Shown: positions 23,201 through 35,300 of the stretch, piece after piece
Position numbering within the stretch: the first letter of the stretch is position 1
Layout: each line of letters starts with the position of its first letter
Source: Cercis canadensis
Taxonomy: Eukaryota > Streptophyta > Magnoliopsida > Fabales > Fabaceae
Reading direction: 5' to 3'
Assembly: GCA_003255065.1 (NCBI GenBank)
Contig: QAOA01007267.1
Span: 24,303 to 88,302 of the forward strand
DNA: 64,000 nucleotides
The notes under the pieces: model-generated
Databases searched by the model: none
The model's input: the letters and a program-made list of their open reading frames with translations, nothing else
Told to the model about the DNA's origin: nothing
Program-made: the position numbers and the translations under genes

Positions 23201-26200
23201 CCAGATTGATGAAGGTAATTTCCCATTTACAAATTTCAAATACAATAAATTTATATACTACATCAGCCTTCTGAACTATGAAGCTTTAGCTTTCCTGGTT
23301 GAATGTAAAATTGAATCATATTCANGTTTAGAATTAAAATTTGATTATTCACTCCAACACAGCTTTTGTTTGTGACTTTTTGATACTTCATAGCATCTAC
23401 AAAAGCGAGAAGCTATCCTTGTAGTAGTCCTATAATGTTAAAGCCCAACAAAAGGAACTGTGGTTAGTCCACATGCCATATGAACTATGGCATTACATGT
23501 CTTTGCATTAGGCCTTGTACTCAGATTTGGCTTCTTGCTCTTCCTTGTGACCGAGTTACCTCCAAGAAATGTACTATAACAAGGAGTTGACCTTTGGTCC
23601 ATATAACTCCATTAGTGTTGAAGGACAGTAGGATTTAATGAATCAAACGTTTTAAATCCATTCCTTTTTGCAAGAGCTTTATGAGATTCTTTTTACAATT
23701 TGCAGCATTGCTTTCCAATGTTCATGTTTTCAGCCATTCTTACAGAAAATGTGGTATCCGCTAAATGAATATGCTTTCCAACCCACCTTCTGACCCCTCC
23801 AAATATTAAATAATTGACTGTAATCTCTTCAAGTTGGTTGGCTGAGCCCTATAAATTCAGTCTACTGAAAGCTGTGTGGGGGCCTCATGGCGTATTACTT
23901 ATTTGTATGAGTATCTTAACATTATGTTTGCTTGTTGATAATCTAGTAGGTCATATACTTATGTTGAATATCTTTTGGCAGAAAATCTGGCTGGTGTTAA
24001 AGTTCTTCATGGCCTTGACAAAGTAATGGAAGGTGGGACAGTGGTTCTGACAATCAAAGATCAGCCCGTACTTGCTGGTGGTGACATCAATGAAGGTACA
24101 ACTTGCTTAGTGCACTTTTATTGTTTCAGGTTGAAGTCTGTAAATGACACACATCTTTGTGTAACAGAGCTTTTTGTTCTGACGTGGCAGAGTTTGATAT
24201 GCTTGAGAATGTGGAAATTGGGGAACAGAAACGGCGAGATGAGGCTTACAAGGCTTCAAAAAAGAAAACTGGCGTATATGATGATATGTAAGAAGATCTT
24301 TACTATCATCCACAATATAATAGAAACATTAGAAACTAAAAAGAAAACAGAAAATAATTTAACAAAACACTTGTGTTCAATTTCAGGTTCAATGATGACC
24401 CTGCATCGGAGAAAAAAATACTACCACAGTATGATGATCTGACTGCCGAAGAGGTTTGCTGCTTTTTCCTTTTTCTTACCTTTTAAAGGAGCAGATGTTG
24501 AGCAAGGTAGTTGGTGCTAATGCTTGAACTCTTCTGATTCTTCCATTCAGGGTTTTGCTTTGGATGAAAGGGGAAGATTTTCAGGTGAAGCGGAGAAGAA
24601 ACTTGAAGAGGTTAGCCTTTTCCTATGTGCAATATTTTGCAAGCAATTAGAGAAGGACCTCCAATTTTTTGAGGGTTATGTGCTTCCTGTACTTGATTGG
24701 GAGATTGTGTCTTATATTATTGTTTACGTAATTTCCTGTATGTTCTTTTTCTATCGTGTTTTCCTCCTGCAAATTTGTTGTTCAGCTTTGAGGCAGTCAC
24801 TCTCCTATGTTCATGGTTTTTGTGGCGTTGATTGTAATTTTCTAAAGGGCATCTTTATTCCTTTTGCCAGCTCAGGAAAAGGATAACAGGTGTCTCGACA
24901 AATAACTTTGAAGATCTAAACTCATCTGGGAAGGTTTTGTCAGATTACTATACACATGAAGAAATGCTTCAGTTTAAGAAGCCCAAGAAGAAAAAGTCCT
25001 TGCGGAAGAAAGAGAAGCTGGATATCAATGCCCTTGAAGCTGAAGCAGTCTCTGCAGGATTGGGTGTTGGTGATCTTGGTTCTCGGAATGATGCAATGAG
25101 GCAGGCCATCAAAGAGGAGCAAAAAAGATCAGAGGCTGAATTGAGAAATAAGGCTTACCAGGCTGCTTATGCTAAAGCAGATGAAGCCTCCAAATTATTG
25201 CGTCTGGAACAAACTGCTGTTGTCAAAACGGAGGAAGATGAAACTCCAATTTTTGCAGATGATGATGAGGATTTTCGTAAATCCTTAGAAAGAACAAGGA
25301 GATTAGCTTTAAAATGGCAGGAAGAAGAAGTGCCATCTGGTCCCCAAGCAATTGCATTGCTTGCCACCTTAAATCCTAGTAGTGAAACTGTAGATGACCA
25401 AAATCATACTGCTGGAGAGTCACGAGAAAACAAGGTGGTATTCACAGAGATGGAAGAATTTGTTTGGGGTCTCCAGATTGATGAAGGTAATTTCCCATTT
25501 ACAAATTTCAAATACAATAAATTTATATACTACATCAGCCTTCTGAACTATGAAGCTTTAGCTTTCCTGGTTGAATGTAAAATTGAATCATATTCACTCT
25601 TTTTTTTTTTTGTCCCTCCAATATTTCCTGGTTAGCTAGCAGCTAAATTTTGTATTTGATTAAAAATAAGCATTGACTGATTACCATATAGCCTTATAGG
25701 ATTGTTGGAATGCTTCTGCCGTTTCTTTTAGCACTTTTTTGTTCACTTACTAATTTTTATCTTTTTCCTCTCTTGTGTCCTTGTTATCAACTTTTATGCT
25801 AATGGCACAATAATTATGTAAATATGATAAAATCTTTGTTTAACATAGACGTCCTGCCATTTAAACAAGTTTGGTAGTTCACTGAAGCTGTCAGTTTCTA
25901 AATTATTATTGGAAAACTTATAAGTAGGTATAGATGAAGAGGACTAAGTAAGGCATGTTGCTTTCTGATTTTTCAGAAGCACGTAAGCCAGAAAGTGAAG
26001 ATGTTTTCATGCAAGAAGATGAAGAACCAAATGCTCCCGATGAAGGAAAGAGTGACGAGGTTGGTGGATGGACTGAAGTTAAAGAGGCTAGTGAAGATGA
26101 AGAACCAGATGCAGAAGACAAGGAGGAGGTAATTCCTGATGAAACTATCCATGAAGCTGCAGTGGGGAAAGGATTATCAGGTGCATTAAAGCTGCTTAAA

Positions 26201-29200
26201 GAGCGAGGAACACTTAAAGAAACCGTTGAATGGGGTGGCAGAAACATGGATAAGAAGAAAAGCAAATTGATCGGGATTGTAGATGATGATGAATCAAAGA
26301 ACACTCAAAATAAAAAGGAGATTCGTATTGAGAGGACAGATGAATTTGGAAGAATTGTAAGTCTTCCATTCTCTTTACCTCTTATGTTAAATCATAATAG
26401 TTCCTAATATGGCATTATATTCTTATTATATGGTATGGTTTATGATCATTTCACTTACATTTCACCAAAAGAATGAACACTTTGAACATGTAACTAGTTG
26501 TAAAATGTGAAAGAAAGGTGGGGTTTTACATGATACTGAATATCCTTCAAGAGTCCTGCCACCTTTTCTTTGCCCTTTTTTGGTCCCTTCTGTTATTTTT
26601 CTGATTGATCGAATGGCGCAATCATTAATAGAATTAACGAACTGATAACCATCTTTGTTAAACTGTTAATGTGATTGTTACCTTTAAGTCCATTGGCCTC
26701 CCCTCTTCTATATAGTGGGATCATAGGTCCAAAAGTAACCAGTTCCAAGTCCATCTATGTGACCTACGAATTCATAAATGGGGAAAATCTTCAAATCTTC
26801 ATGCTTATTTCACTTATTTTGGATACATATTAAGGGTGGATAAATAGGTGCATGCATGAAATGCTAAGTGATTTTTGAAGAGATAACTAATGTATGGAAA
26901 TGTAATTTTGGTTTATGAATGAGATTAAAGATTGTGGTTACTATATGCACTTCTTCCCTGTCTCAAGGTTTTGTTATATTTGCTGTATTGATATTTTCAG
27001 AATATGGTGTGTTTTCTCCCAAAAGCAGCCCCCAAACAAAAGTAATTTGTTTGTGTTTTGATGTAAAGGAATTCACCAATATGCCCAAACACATGTTTTG
27101 CATGCATGCATGCATACTAAGATTTTCTTATAATGAAACAGATAGCTTCATATAGTAGCCCCATATATCTATTTGGGACTGCATGAGTCGTAATATTTGA
27201 ATTGTGCAGAATCTTTTAATTGAACTATCCGTAAATGCATTTTCTATTGAAGTTTGGTACCCTTGATTTCCAAATTTCAGTGTTTTAAACACTGGCAAAG
27301 CATCACAGCTCCTTGACTGATTTGTTTCTTTCTTGCTGCCAGTTGACTCCTAAGGAAGCCTTCGGATGCTTTCTCATAAGTTTCATGGTAAAGGACCGGG
27401 CAAAATGAAGCAAGAGAAGCGAATGAAACAATATCATGAAGAGTTGAAGATGAAGCAGATGAAGAGTTCAGATACACCATCACAGTCGGTGGAGAGGATG
27501 AGGGAAGCTCAAGCTCGTTTGAAGACACCCTATCTTGTTCTCACTGGTCATGTTAAACCAGGGTATGCTTTGAGCTTTAATTATTAATATTGCTGAACTT
27601 TTTTTTAGATGCAAAGAAATTTGATTTACTTATGAATGAAAGAACAAGCGTATGTCATTTTGTGATATAGTGGATAAAAGTTAGAGCGGCAAGGGTAGCA
27701 CACTAACATTAGACAATTTCTTTTTGGAACTCTAAATGCGTTGTACTTTCATCTGCTGACATGCCTACATTTTAGAGTCAAGAGGGTACTCTTCATACTT
27801 ATAGATGGGTGCATAGGTATTTGTCTCATACATATCTTGTCTCCATCTTGTTCTGCATGATACAGTTTCTTTCTAATGTTCCTAAAATTATATGTCCATA
27901 TCTTGTCATTTCATTTCATGTCTCCTTGTTATTCCCCTGCTTCCTAAATTGCATATAGTGAACGAGAATCACATTCTGATTATTGATTTTGGAAGAGTCT
28001 ATTTTGCATTAATTAGTTGTTCATGGAAATGTTATTTGTAAAGTGCTGCAAGTGTGGTAATGTTGGGTGAGATGACTTTTAATATCAAATTATTAAAGAT
28101 GGTATAAAAGTGATGACTAGTGTTTGAATTCCAAATTTTCGAAGCAATCGCCTACTTTTGCCTAAATCCAGTTTTTCTACTTTTTCCAAAATCATTTATC
28201 ATAAATGGTGAAATCACTTTTTGCAGGATCAGGAACAAGCTCCTTCTTTNTGAGATGACTTTTAATATCAAATTATTAAAGATGGTATAAAAGTGATGAC
28301 TAGTGTTTGAATTCCAACTTTTCGAAGCAATCGCCTACTTTTGCCTAAATCCAGTTTTTCTACTTTTTCCAAAATCATTTATCATAAATGGTGAAATCAC
28401 TTTTTGCAGGATCAGGAACAAGCTCCTTCTTTTTTTTATTTTTTTATTTATTTTATCGTTTTTAATTATTATTACTATTTACTTTTAACTGAATAATAAT
28501 TTAAATTTAGAAGCACCAAAACAACTCCAATAAGTAGAAAAATTTGTAACAATGATCTTGTTATATGCCATGAAGTTAATCCTAAACACCATCTGTATTT
28601 GGAGTTGGAGCTTTATCCCACATTTTTTTTTTACATGCTCAAGGGTATGATGCCCACTAAATTTAGAATATATGGGCTGAATTTTGCAAGTTTTTTAAGA
28701 TCTCTTAAAAAATTTAAATAATGAATCCTGAATAGTATGATCTTAGTAGCTTCTTCATTTGACCTATTTTCTCCCTTTTTCCCCCCTTTTTGGTGGGGGT
28801 TTCGGTTGTATACTTATGTTTTATGCATTTTTTCTTTTATTACAGACAAACCAGTGATCCGAAAAGTGGTTTCGCTACTGTTGAGAAGGATCTTCCTGGG
28901 GGCTTGACACCCATGCTTGGCGATCGAAAGGTAAGTTAATACTTGCAATAAATTCTTGTATGGACACAAGCCTAACAAGTGCATTGTGGACGCATTCAAT
29001 AAAAACAGTCCAAGCCATGTAAAATTCACATTTAAGATCCATACAATTTTTGATCAATTAGCCAGCTAAAAGAGTTTGTCTCACTTAGCAAAAGAGGCAC
29101 ATACAAGACATAAACACAGACGATTTCTCTGCAAGTGAGAGACCAGTTATCATACAATGAATTGGGACAACTAACATGCAAGTGGAGCACATAATGCAAA

Positions 29201-30275
29201 ATTGTCATAGATTAGAAACACAAAAATATACCCACTTTTGAGAGAGGTAAGTTGGTTCCTTTAAAATCCGAACAATCTGGGATGAGGTTGTTAGATAACT
29301 GGTGCCAAATTTTAGAATTTTCATCTACTCATCAGAAGGATTCTCTGGTCTTGTAAAAGCTTAGAATTTGTATCCTTTGTTTTGCTTCACATTCTAGTTT
29401 CTTTTTCACTCCTCACCTTCATATACAAACTTTGTTCCTGGATAAAGATTAATCTCCATGGATCATCCTTAGGAATGCCTTTGATTTCACGAGTTAGTCT
29501 CTTCCGTGGTTTTGATATTTACCTCACTGACCAAATTAGGCCATGAGAAATCTCATATTGTCTTGTGTGTGGTAGCTGCAGCATTACTCTTTTTGAAAAA
29601 TAATCTATGTTCATGTCTAGCTGGTTTTCCCTCATTCACTGAGTGAGCCAAATTTTTCTAGTCGGCGGCTTACTTAGCTAAAGTTACACGAACCTGACAT
29701 GGGAATTTTATGTTATATGAATTGTTTTTATTGGATGTGTCCAACATACTTCTTAGTCCTGTGTTCATACAAGAATATCAGATGTTCTTAATGTTTGATT
29801 ACTGAACATTGCAGAGAACCTTTTAAGATGAATGTTCTACTGTATTTGTAGTAGTATATCTCACTAACATACGCATAGTTTGCTTTAGAGTAAAAGATCA
29901 TTTTAGTCCTTGAAAGATATGGAGAAAATCACTTAGGTCTCAAAAAGATTTTTTTGTATCACTTGAGTTCCTAAAAGTTTAAAAAGTCGATCAAAATAAT
30001 CCTTTTTAGGACCTAATTGATAGTAAAAAAATGACTCTTTTGATCGAAACTCAAATGATACAAAAAAATCTTTCAAGGACCCAAGTGATTTTAGCTGCAT
30101 CTTTCAAGGACTAAAATAACGTTTTACTGTTTGTTTTATGGCATTTAGTTCAAAAGTTCTGCATTTTCACATTGTTAAAATTATGTTCCTATCCTTTCAG
30201 GTAGAGCACTTTCTGGGAATTAAGAGAAAAGCTGAGCCATCAAGTTCGGGTGCACCAAAAAAGCCTAAGTCTTGA
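17279..30275 (+). CDS. DOT2: SART1/Snu66-family splicing factor (DOT2/MDF type)
   Basis: Plant homologue of U4/U6.U5 tri-snRNP-associated protein 1, a nuclear pre-mRNA splicing factor; the Arabidopsis protein (MDF/DOT2) is needed for meristem and vein development. Twelve exons: 17279-17814, 19507-19648, 19782-19836, 21711-21824, 21920-22016, 22115-22181, 22279-22338, 22599-23214, 25977-26356, 27343-27562, 28846-28930, 30201-30275. These give about 815 residues, the family's usual size. Residues 1-175 are an RS/KE-rich charged tail. The SART-1 domain follows (SRKLEEKKNAEKEKA, SDYYTHEEMLQFKKPKKKK) up to the conserved end GGLTPMLGDRK, VEHFLGIKRK. All introns are GT-AG. Exons 4-8 appear a second time at 23982-25486, next to an N, almost surely an assembly copy. 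Exon 10 lacks one base near 27361-27364, so the frame breaks unless this is a sequencing error. Confidence 0.9.
18801..19331. repeat. 265-bp direct duplication around the N at 19066 (assembly)
   Basis: 18801-19065 and 19067-19331 match nearly base for base, the first ending at the N and the second starting right after it. It lies in SART1 intron 1. Best explained as two unmerged contig ends. Confidence 0.85.
21055..25596. repeat. 2.27-kb direct duplication around the N at 23325 (assembly)
   Basis: 21055-23324 and 23326-25596 are almost identical, holding SART1 exons 4-8 twice. The second set lies at 23982-24095, 24191-24287, 24387-24453, 24551-24610 and 24871-25486. The few differences include two amino-acid changes (first codon of exon 4 Asp/Glu; QYDDP/QYDDL in exon 6) and a one-base indel in an intron, as between two haplotypes. 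Copy one stops and copy two starts exactly at the N. Confidence 0.9.
28068..28432. repeat. 182-bp direct duplication around the N at 28250 (assembly)
   Basis: 28068-28249 and 28251-28432 match, meeting at the N, in the SART1 intron after exon 10. Confidence 0.85.
29889..30128. mobile_element. MULE-type MITE in the last SART1 intron
   Basis: Inverted ends AGTAAAAGATCATTTTAG and CTAAAATAACGTTTTACT, followed by internal inverted copies of TCCTTGAAAGAT and TTTTTTGTATCA. Near-matching 10-bp flanks GTTTGCTTTA (29878-29887) and GTTTGTTTTA (30129-30138) look like a target duplication with one change. The ends resemble those of the 11310-12701 MULE. Confidence 0.6.
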
Positions 30276-32305
30276 AGCCTCCATCTACTAATCAGATGCA
30301 TATTATGCATGCAAGCTCAAAAGTGATCCATGTATTGTTCATCTATTCTGCTTCTAACTTCAGATGATTTGCAGTAGAAAAATCTATGCCTAAATTTTTC
30401 TTTCGTAAAACTTGGGTCTTGGATTTCCTTGAAGATTTAAATGGTAGATAGAATTTTTACTGACTTTCTACCCCAGCTGTTGTGTTTCTCAAATTACACT
30501 GGAATTGAGGATTCTTTAGTAATTTTATTTTTCCCTGTTGGAGATTGTCGATGACCAACTCTTGATACTTTGTCTAGCTCTATGTTCCCTGTGTAATAAA
30601 CACATGTAATTGATTTTATAAGAAAGAAAAAAGAAGAAAATTATTGTTTGGTTTTAAAAGTTTGAGGAAAATGTGATTCTAAATAAAATGGTCTTCCAAT
30701 TTGATCCAAAAATTTTTGAAAAAGAATTGACGACTTAAGTTTGTGCAATTATGTGTTATATTTATTAAATTAAAAGTAAATATCTTAGTATTGACATACT
30801 TCATAGTTTATAATTATTTTTTAAAAGAATAAAAAATAGTGTATAATTATAAAATTGAAACCTATATCATATAGTTTTAAAAAAGGACATATTATATCAT
30901 AACAACTTCAAGTCACTAAGGCTTCTAATTGACTTATTTAAGTGTTTACATAAAAATGTCTTATGTGAGAAATTTTTATATAATAAGTTGCTTTTAACTT
31001 AAGTTATTTTGTGTTTGGATATATAATTAGAGAAGCGCTTCTAAAATTAGAAAGTGGATATTGTCCCATTTTCAAAATTTTCACTATCATTTTGAGATAT
31101 TTTTGTTTTAAATTATTTTCAAAACAACTACTAGCTAAACTATTATGAACTGTCGCAATATTTTTTTTTTTTTCATAGAAGCTCTAAAAACTGACAAATT
31201 GATCTAAATAATACAAGTTTACAAACTATTTATGCAAATGAGACTATTTCCAAATTATTTACGTAAAATGGATAGTTTGAATATTTTAATATTTCACAAA
31301 TGGAAAACCAATATGTTGTGATGCAACGTGTAAGAGAAAAAACACTACACTGCATGTCCTCAAACAACGTGAGAGACTATAATTCATTTTTTCTATAAAA
31401 GGAGACACGCTAAAGGAGAGTTAACGTATTTCACTAGTTTATGCTATCTCTCCTTCAGCATGACAAGAGACACTTTAAAAGAGAGATAACGTAACGCAAT
31501 TGAACACTATATATCTCATTCGTTTGTTAAATATTAAAATAATTAAAATTGTTATTGTTACGTAAATAATTTAAAAAGAGTCATTTTTACGTAATTAATT
31601 TATAAAACTATATTATTTAGGTCAATTTATCCTAAAAAATAGCTTCATAAAATAAATAAAAATTAACTTTTAAGAAAGTAATAAATTGTTTACAAAATCT
31701 TCTTCAAATATCTTTTTTTTGCATATAAATATTTATAATAATAGAGAAGCTCTAAAAAGCTATAAAACTAGGTATCCAAAGTCCAAATCACCCTTAATTC
31801 TCACTCCCAATTTTGCTGGCCGAACAAATATCTGAAAATCAAGGCGTAAAAAGAAAAGAGGTTGCTTTATTTTTTATATTTATATAGTATGTCATATCAT
31901 ATAAGAATAGTAATATGTGAATGATATATATACAAGTTAATTATTTTTAAGTTTGTTTAAAAAAATAAAATAAAATAAATTATAATTATATTTAACAAAA
32001 TATAAAAATTACTATACTTAACAGGATAGGATAATATAATATGACATACTCATAGTATTATAAAATCTTCGAAAGCCTTAAAGCTTAACTAAAACGACGC
32101 TGCTTGAAGGCGTCCGTTTTCACTCTTCGTGCTCTTCATTTCGAAGAAGATCGGCGTCGTCTTCTCTGTCTCACTCTCACCTTGCTCTCTCTGTGACTCT
32201 CTTTCTTAGCCCCGGCGACTCTTTCCGCATCGAGAAAAGCCATCGGCGTGCCAGATTCCAATCTGTGTTTCAAGAACTACCCACCACCAGCTGGGTGTGC
32301 CGGCA
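30276..32305. other. Intergenic region between SART1 and the next gene
   Basis: 30276-30620 is the likely SART1 3' UTR, with AATAAA-like signals near 30595-30600. 30620-32080 is AT-rich and holds one MITE-like palindrome (31190-31640). 32085-32305 is GC-richer and pyrimidine-rich and is the likely promoter and leader of the downstream gene. No other gene is supported. Confidence 0.5.
31190..31640. mobile_element. MITE with long inverted repeats
   Basis: Arms of about 110-120 bp at 31190-31310 and about 31525-31640 are inverted copies (left CAAATTGATCTAAATAATA; right TATTATTTAGGTCAATTTATCC; shared ATTATTTACGTAA and ATATTTTAATATTT). The GGATAAATTGACCTAAAT end resembles the right end of the MULE at 12730-13272. 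The flanks TCTAAAAAC/CCTAAAAAA may be a worn 9-bp target duplication. Confidence 0.5.
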
Positions 32306-35300
32306 ATGGCGGCGAGAGGTGATCAGATATTGGGGAGACCCAGGTGGTGGAACCAAGCATTAGCAACTTTAATCGTCACCATGGTTAGTTAAATTTCTGT
32401 AATTTTCAACAGATTTGATTTCAACTATTTTTTTCTCCTTCAAATAAAGTTTCTTATATTGCTTGTCCTTCAAATTATGTGTGTGCTAATAAGTTAATTT
32501 TCCACTGAAAGTAAAAAATGCAATGCTCTTGGATGTGAGTTGACTAATTGTTTGACTTAAAGTGTCATCTAATCAAACAGAACCATGTATAGTGTTTGTT
32601 GTTAAATGAATGGTAAAGTTTTCTGTTTCTAAAGCTAGTAGTTTTGCATTGTTGGAATGATATCTTGCGAGACTCAGATGAAAGCATTGCCATTTTCTAG
32701 CTAATGTCAGATATTAGATCCCATGATGGTGAAATGGGTGAATATTTAGAGAGAGATGGTGAGAATGTGAGGAAGAAAGGGACAGAAAGGAGGTGCAAAT
32801 TTTAAGAATTTGCATAATTACTTGGGTTCAATTAATAATTTTACCTTACTTCACAACCGGGTTACCGGTTTCGAGTACAATCAGCATAGTCTCTGATTAA
32901 CTCTGTTCTTTCTTTTTGTTCATGACAGATTTTAGGGTACCTGAGAGGGTAGTTTAACCCCATATTTTTTGGTGGGTGTAGGATAGCAAGAACGAAATAT
33001 TTTGTCATCCATTGGATAAGTTATTGTTTCTGAAAAGAAAGACACTCATTTTCCATGTTGTTTATTGTGATTTTTGTCAGCTCTTTGCAGTTGGCACACA
33101 TGGATCTCCCATTGAAACCCTTAAAAGAGGCAGATCCTCTGTCTTCTCGCTCTTTAATCTCAAAGAGAAGAGTCGATTTTGGAGTGAGGATGTTATACGT
33201 GGTGGTATGTGCACTTAATTATCTTTAAACAGAAATGCCACTTATGATTCTTCAATATGGCTTCTTTTGATTTTCTTTAATGGATTGTTTCTTCAGATTT
33301 TGAGGATTTACAGTCTTCAAGCCATAGCAAAGTAAGCTCGCGCAATTACACCAACGCAGGTGATATATTTATTTTTCAAAATTCTTCTTAAAGTTTCTTT
33401 GTTTCTTGTCTTGCTGATGTTATGGTATGCCCTCTATGCGAGGAAGGAGATGGAGGGTAATGTGTAACTTATATTGATTAGTTTATTTGTTTTTAGAAAA
33501 TAAAATGGAAGGAAAAGGAAGGGATTGGGGAAACAGACAACACTTACAAAATCTATTTTCTGAATTCTTTGGCAAATATTAGAGTTAAAGAGCTTTTTCT
33601 GTCCTTTGTTTACATAATCTCTGATCCAAATGAGCTCTAAGGGGTGGAACAGATTTGGTTGAGGCACTTAGATAGATGTTATTATGGTATAAAATAGCAA
33701 TAGCTTCTCCTTGAGACAGATATATTGTTGTGATAGTGGGGGAGCTCAATTATTTGGTGTATTGGTGGGATAATCAAAAGTTGAGCCAATAAAAAGGAAG
33801 ATGCATTTAGCACACAATTCACTTTTTGCATCTTTTGTTGATTTATGTGTTTAAATTTGTGATTTGATATCTCAAAAATCTTTTATGTATTCATTGGTTT
33901 CATGTATGTGCCTTAGTGGCTGTTTATTCCTGTTTGCTAACTGATTCCGTTTCAATTTGCCATCTAATTAACTAATTATCATGCTCATGCACATGTGTGG
34001 GTTTAGAACTTTTCCTTCACTTAACATTTTTTCATAGAAGGGGCAGCATGTGCTGTACTCACTTAGTTCTCATAATGATGGATTTTCAAGTTTTAATGAG
34101 ATTCTTGGTTGATTGGAGAGTTAATTTATGTAATTAATTGAAGAGTAAATGATTACTATGTTGATTTTGTGGTGTGCAGTTTATGCAATTCCATGGACTG
34201 TCTCGTTAGAGTGGAATGCTTGCAATTTTATGTATTCTTTTTTGACTTTCCATCTGTTATGGCCTTATGGGATAGGATTGTGTGTGTGGCTTCTCTCTAG
34301 TGTTGTTCCCATGGTCTTTTTAAGGGAGTTCCTCTTACAGATATGAAGATATACTGGATAGCCTGGTTGCACTGATGTTCTTGTTTACTTTGTATTTTGT
34401 TCTTCTGCATTGTTGTTCAGCAGCCGACCTTATCCTTCTTTAAATATGCAATGGTTCTTTCCCTCTATCAATTTTATTTCCTTTTATTAAGGCCTTGACT
34501 ACTATGCAGAGAGATTGGAGAGCCATTTTGTTTTTATGTGCTGTTTTGGTTTGTTTTTCTATTATTGTGCAGTTATTCTGTGCATTAGGAATTCCTTGTC
34601 CTCTGTGTTCCCTGTATCCTTTCTTTCTCTCTCATAATCTTCTATATAAAAAAATTATATATGTTTTTCATTTATTATAAGAAAATGTTGATTTTAAATT
34701 GTTAATTGAGGGCACTGGCACACAGCCTTTGAAGTCCTACAAAGGGCATGCTAAAGCGAATTTCAATTCTTAAGGATTGGTTTCGCACTTGCCTACTGAT
34801 AAGGATCCTACCTTAATCTGGTCAATGACTTAGGCTATTTGAGTTTAGGGACATTTTAGTAATGCTGTTAATCTATGTGTGAAGCCTGGGTTAGTTTTCT
34901 TCTTCTACAAAAAATGGAGGGGGAGTAAATCCACTGCTCATTAAAAATTTGAAATAGCTTATTTCAAACCTGCCAAGCAACCTCACAATCACTGTAAGAA
35001 AACATGACTATTTGTCTCCAAACTACTCTAACGCATGATACAAACAGTAGGAAGAAGTCTTGTCAGGTGGACAAATATGTAATAATTTGTATTCATTCTA
35101 TTTAGTGCTGCTGCCCAAACAAAAATCTTCAGCTCGGAGGGAGCCTCAATCTTCCATAAAGACCTAGAAAGGAAGTTTTGAGCAGTTGGATTCCAAATCA
35201 AATACTGAAATAAAGATCTCCAAGTGTAAGAACCAAAACAAATCCAAGGACTGTAACCTTATATTGCAGAGAATAGAAGAAAAGAACTGAGGTTCCAGTA

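Noticed and set aside
23326-25596. True exon duplication in SART1
   Set aside because: The duplicated block begins right after an N and ends where the first copy ends; the same pattern occurs at eight other Ns.
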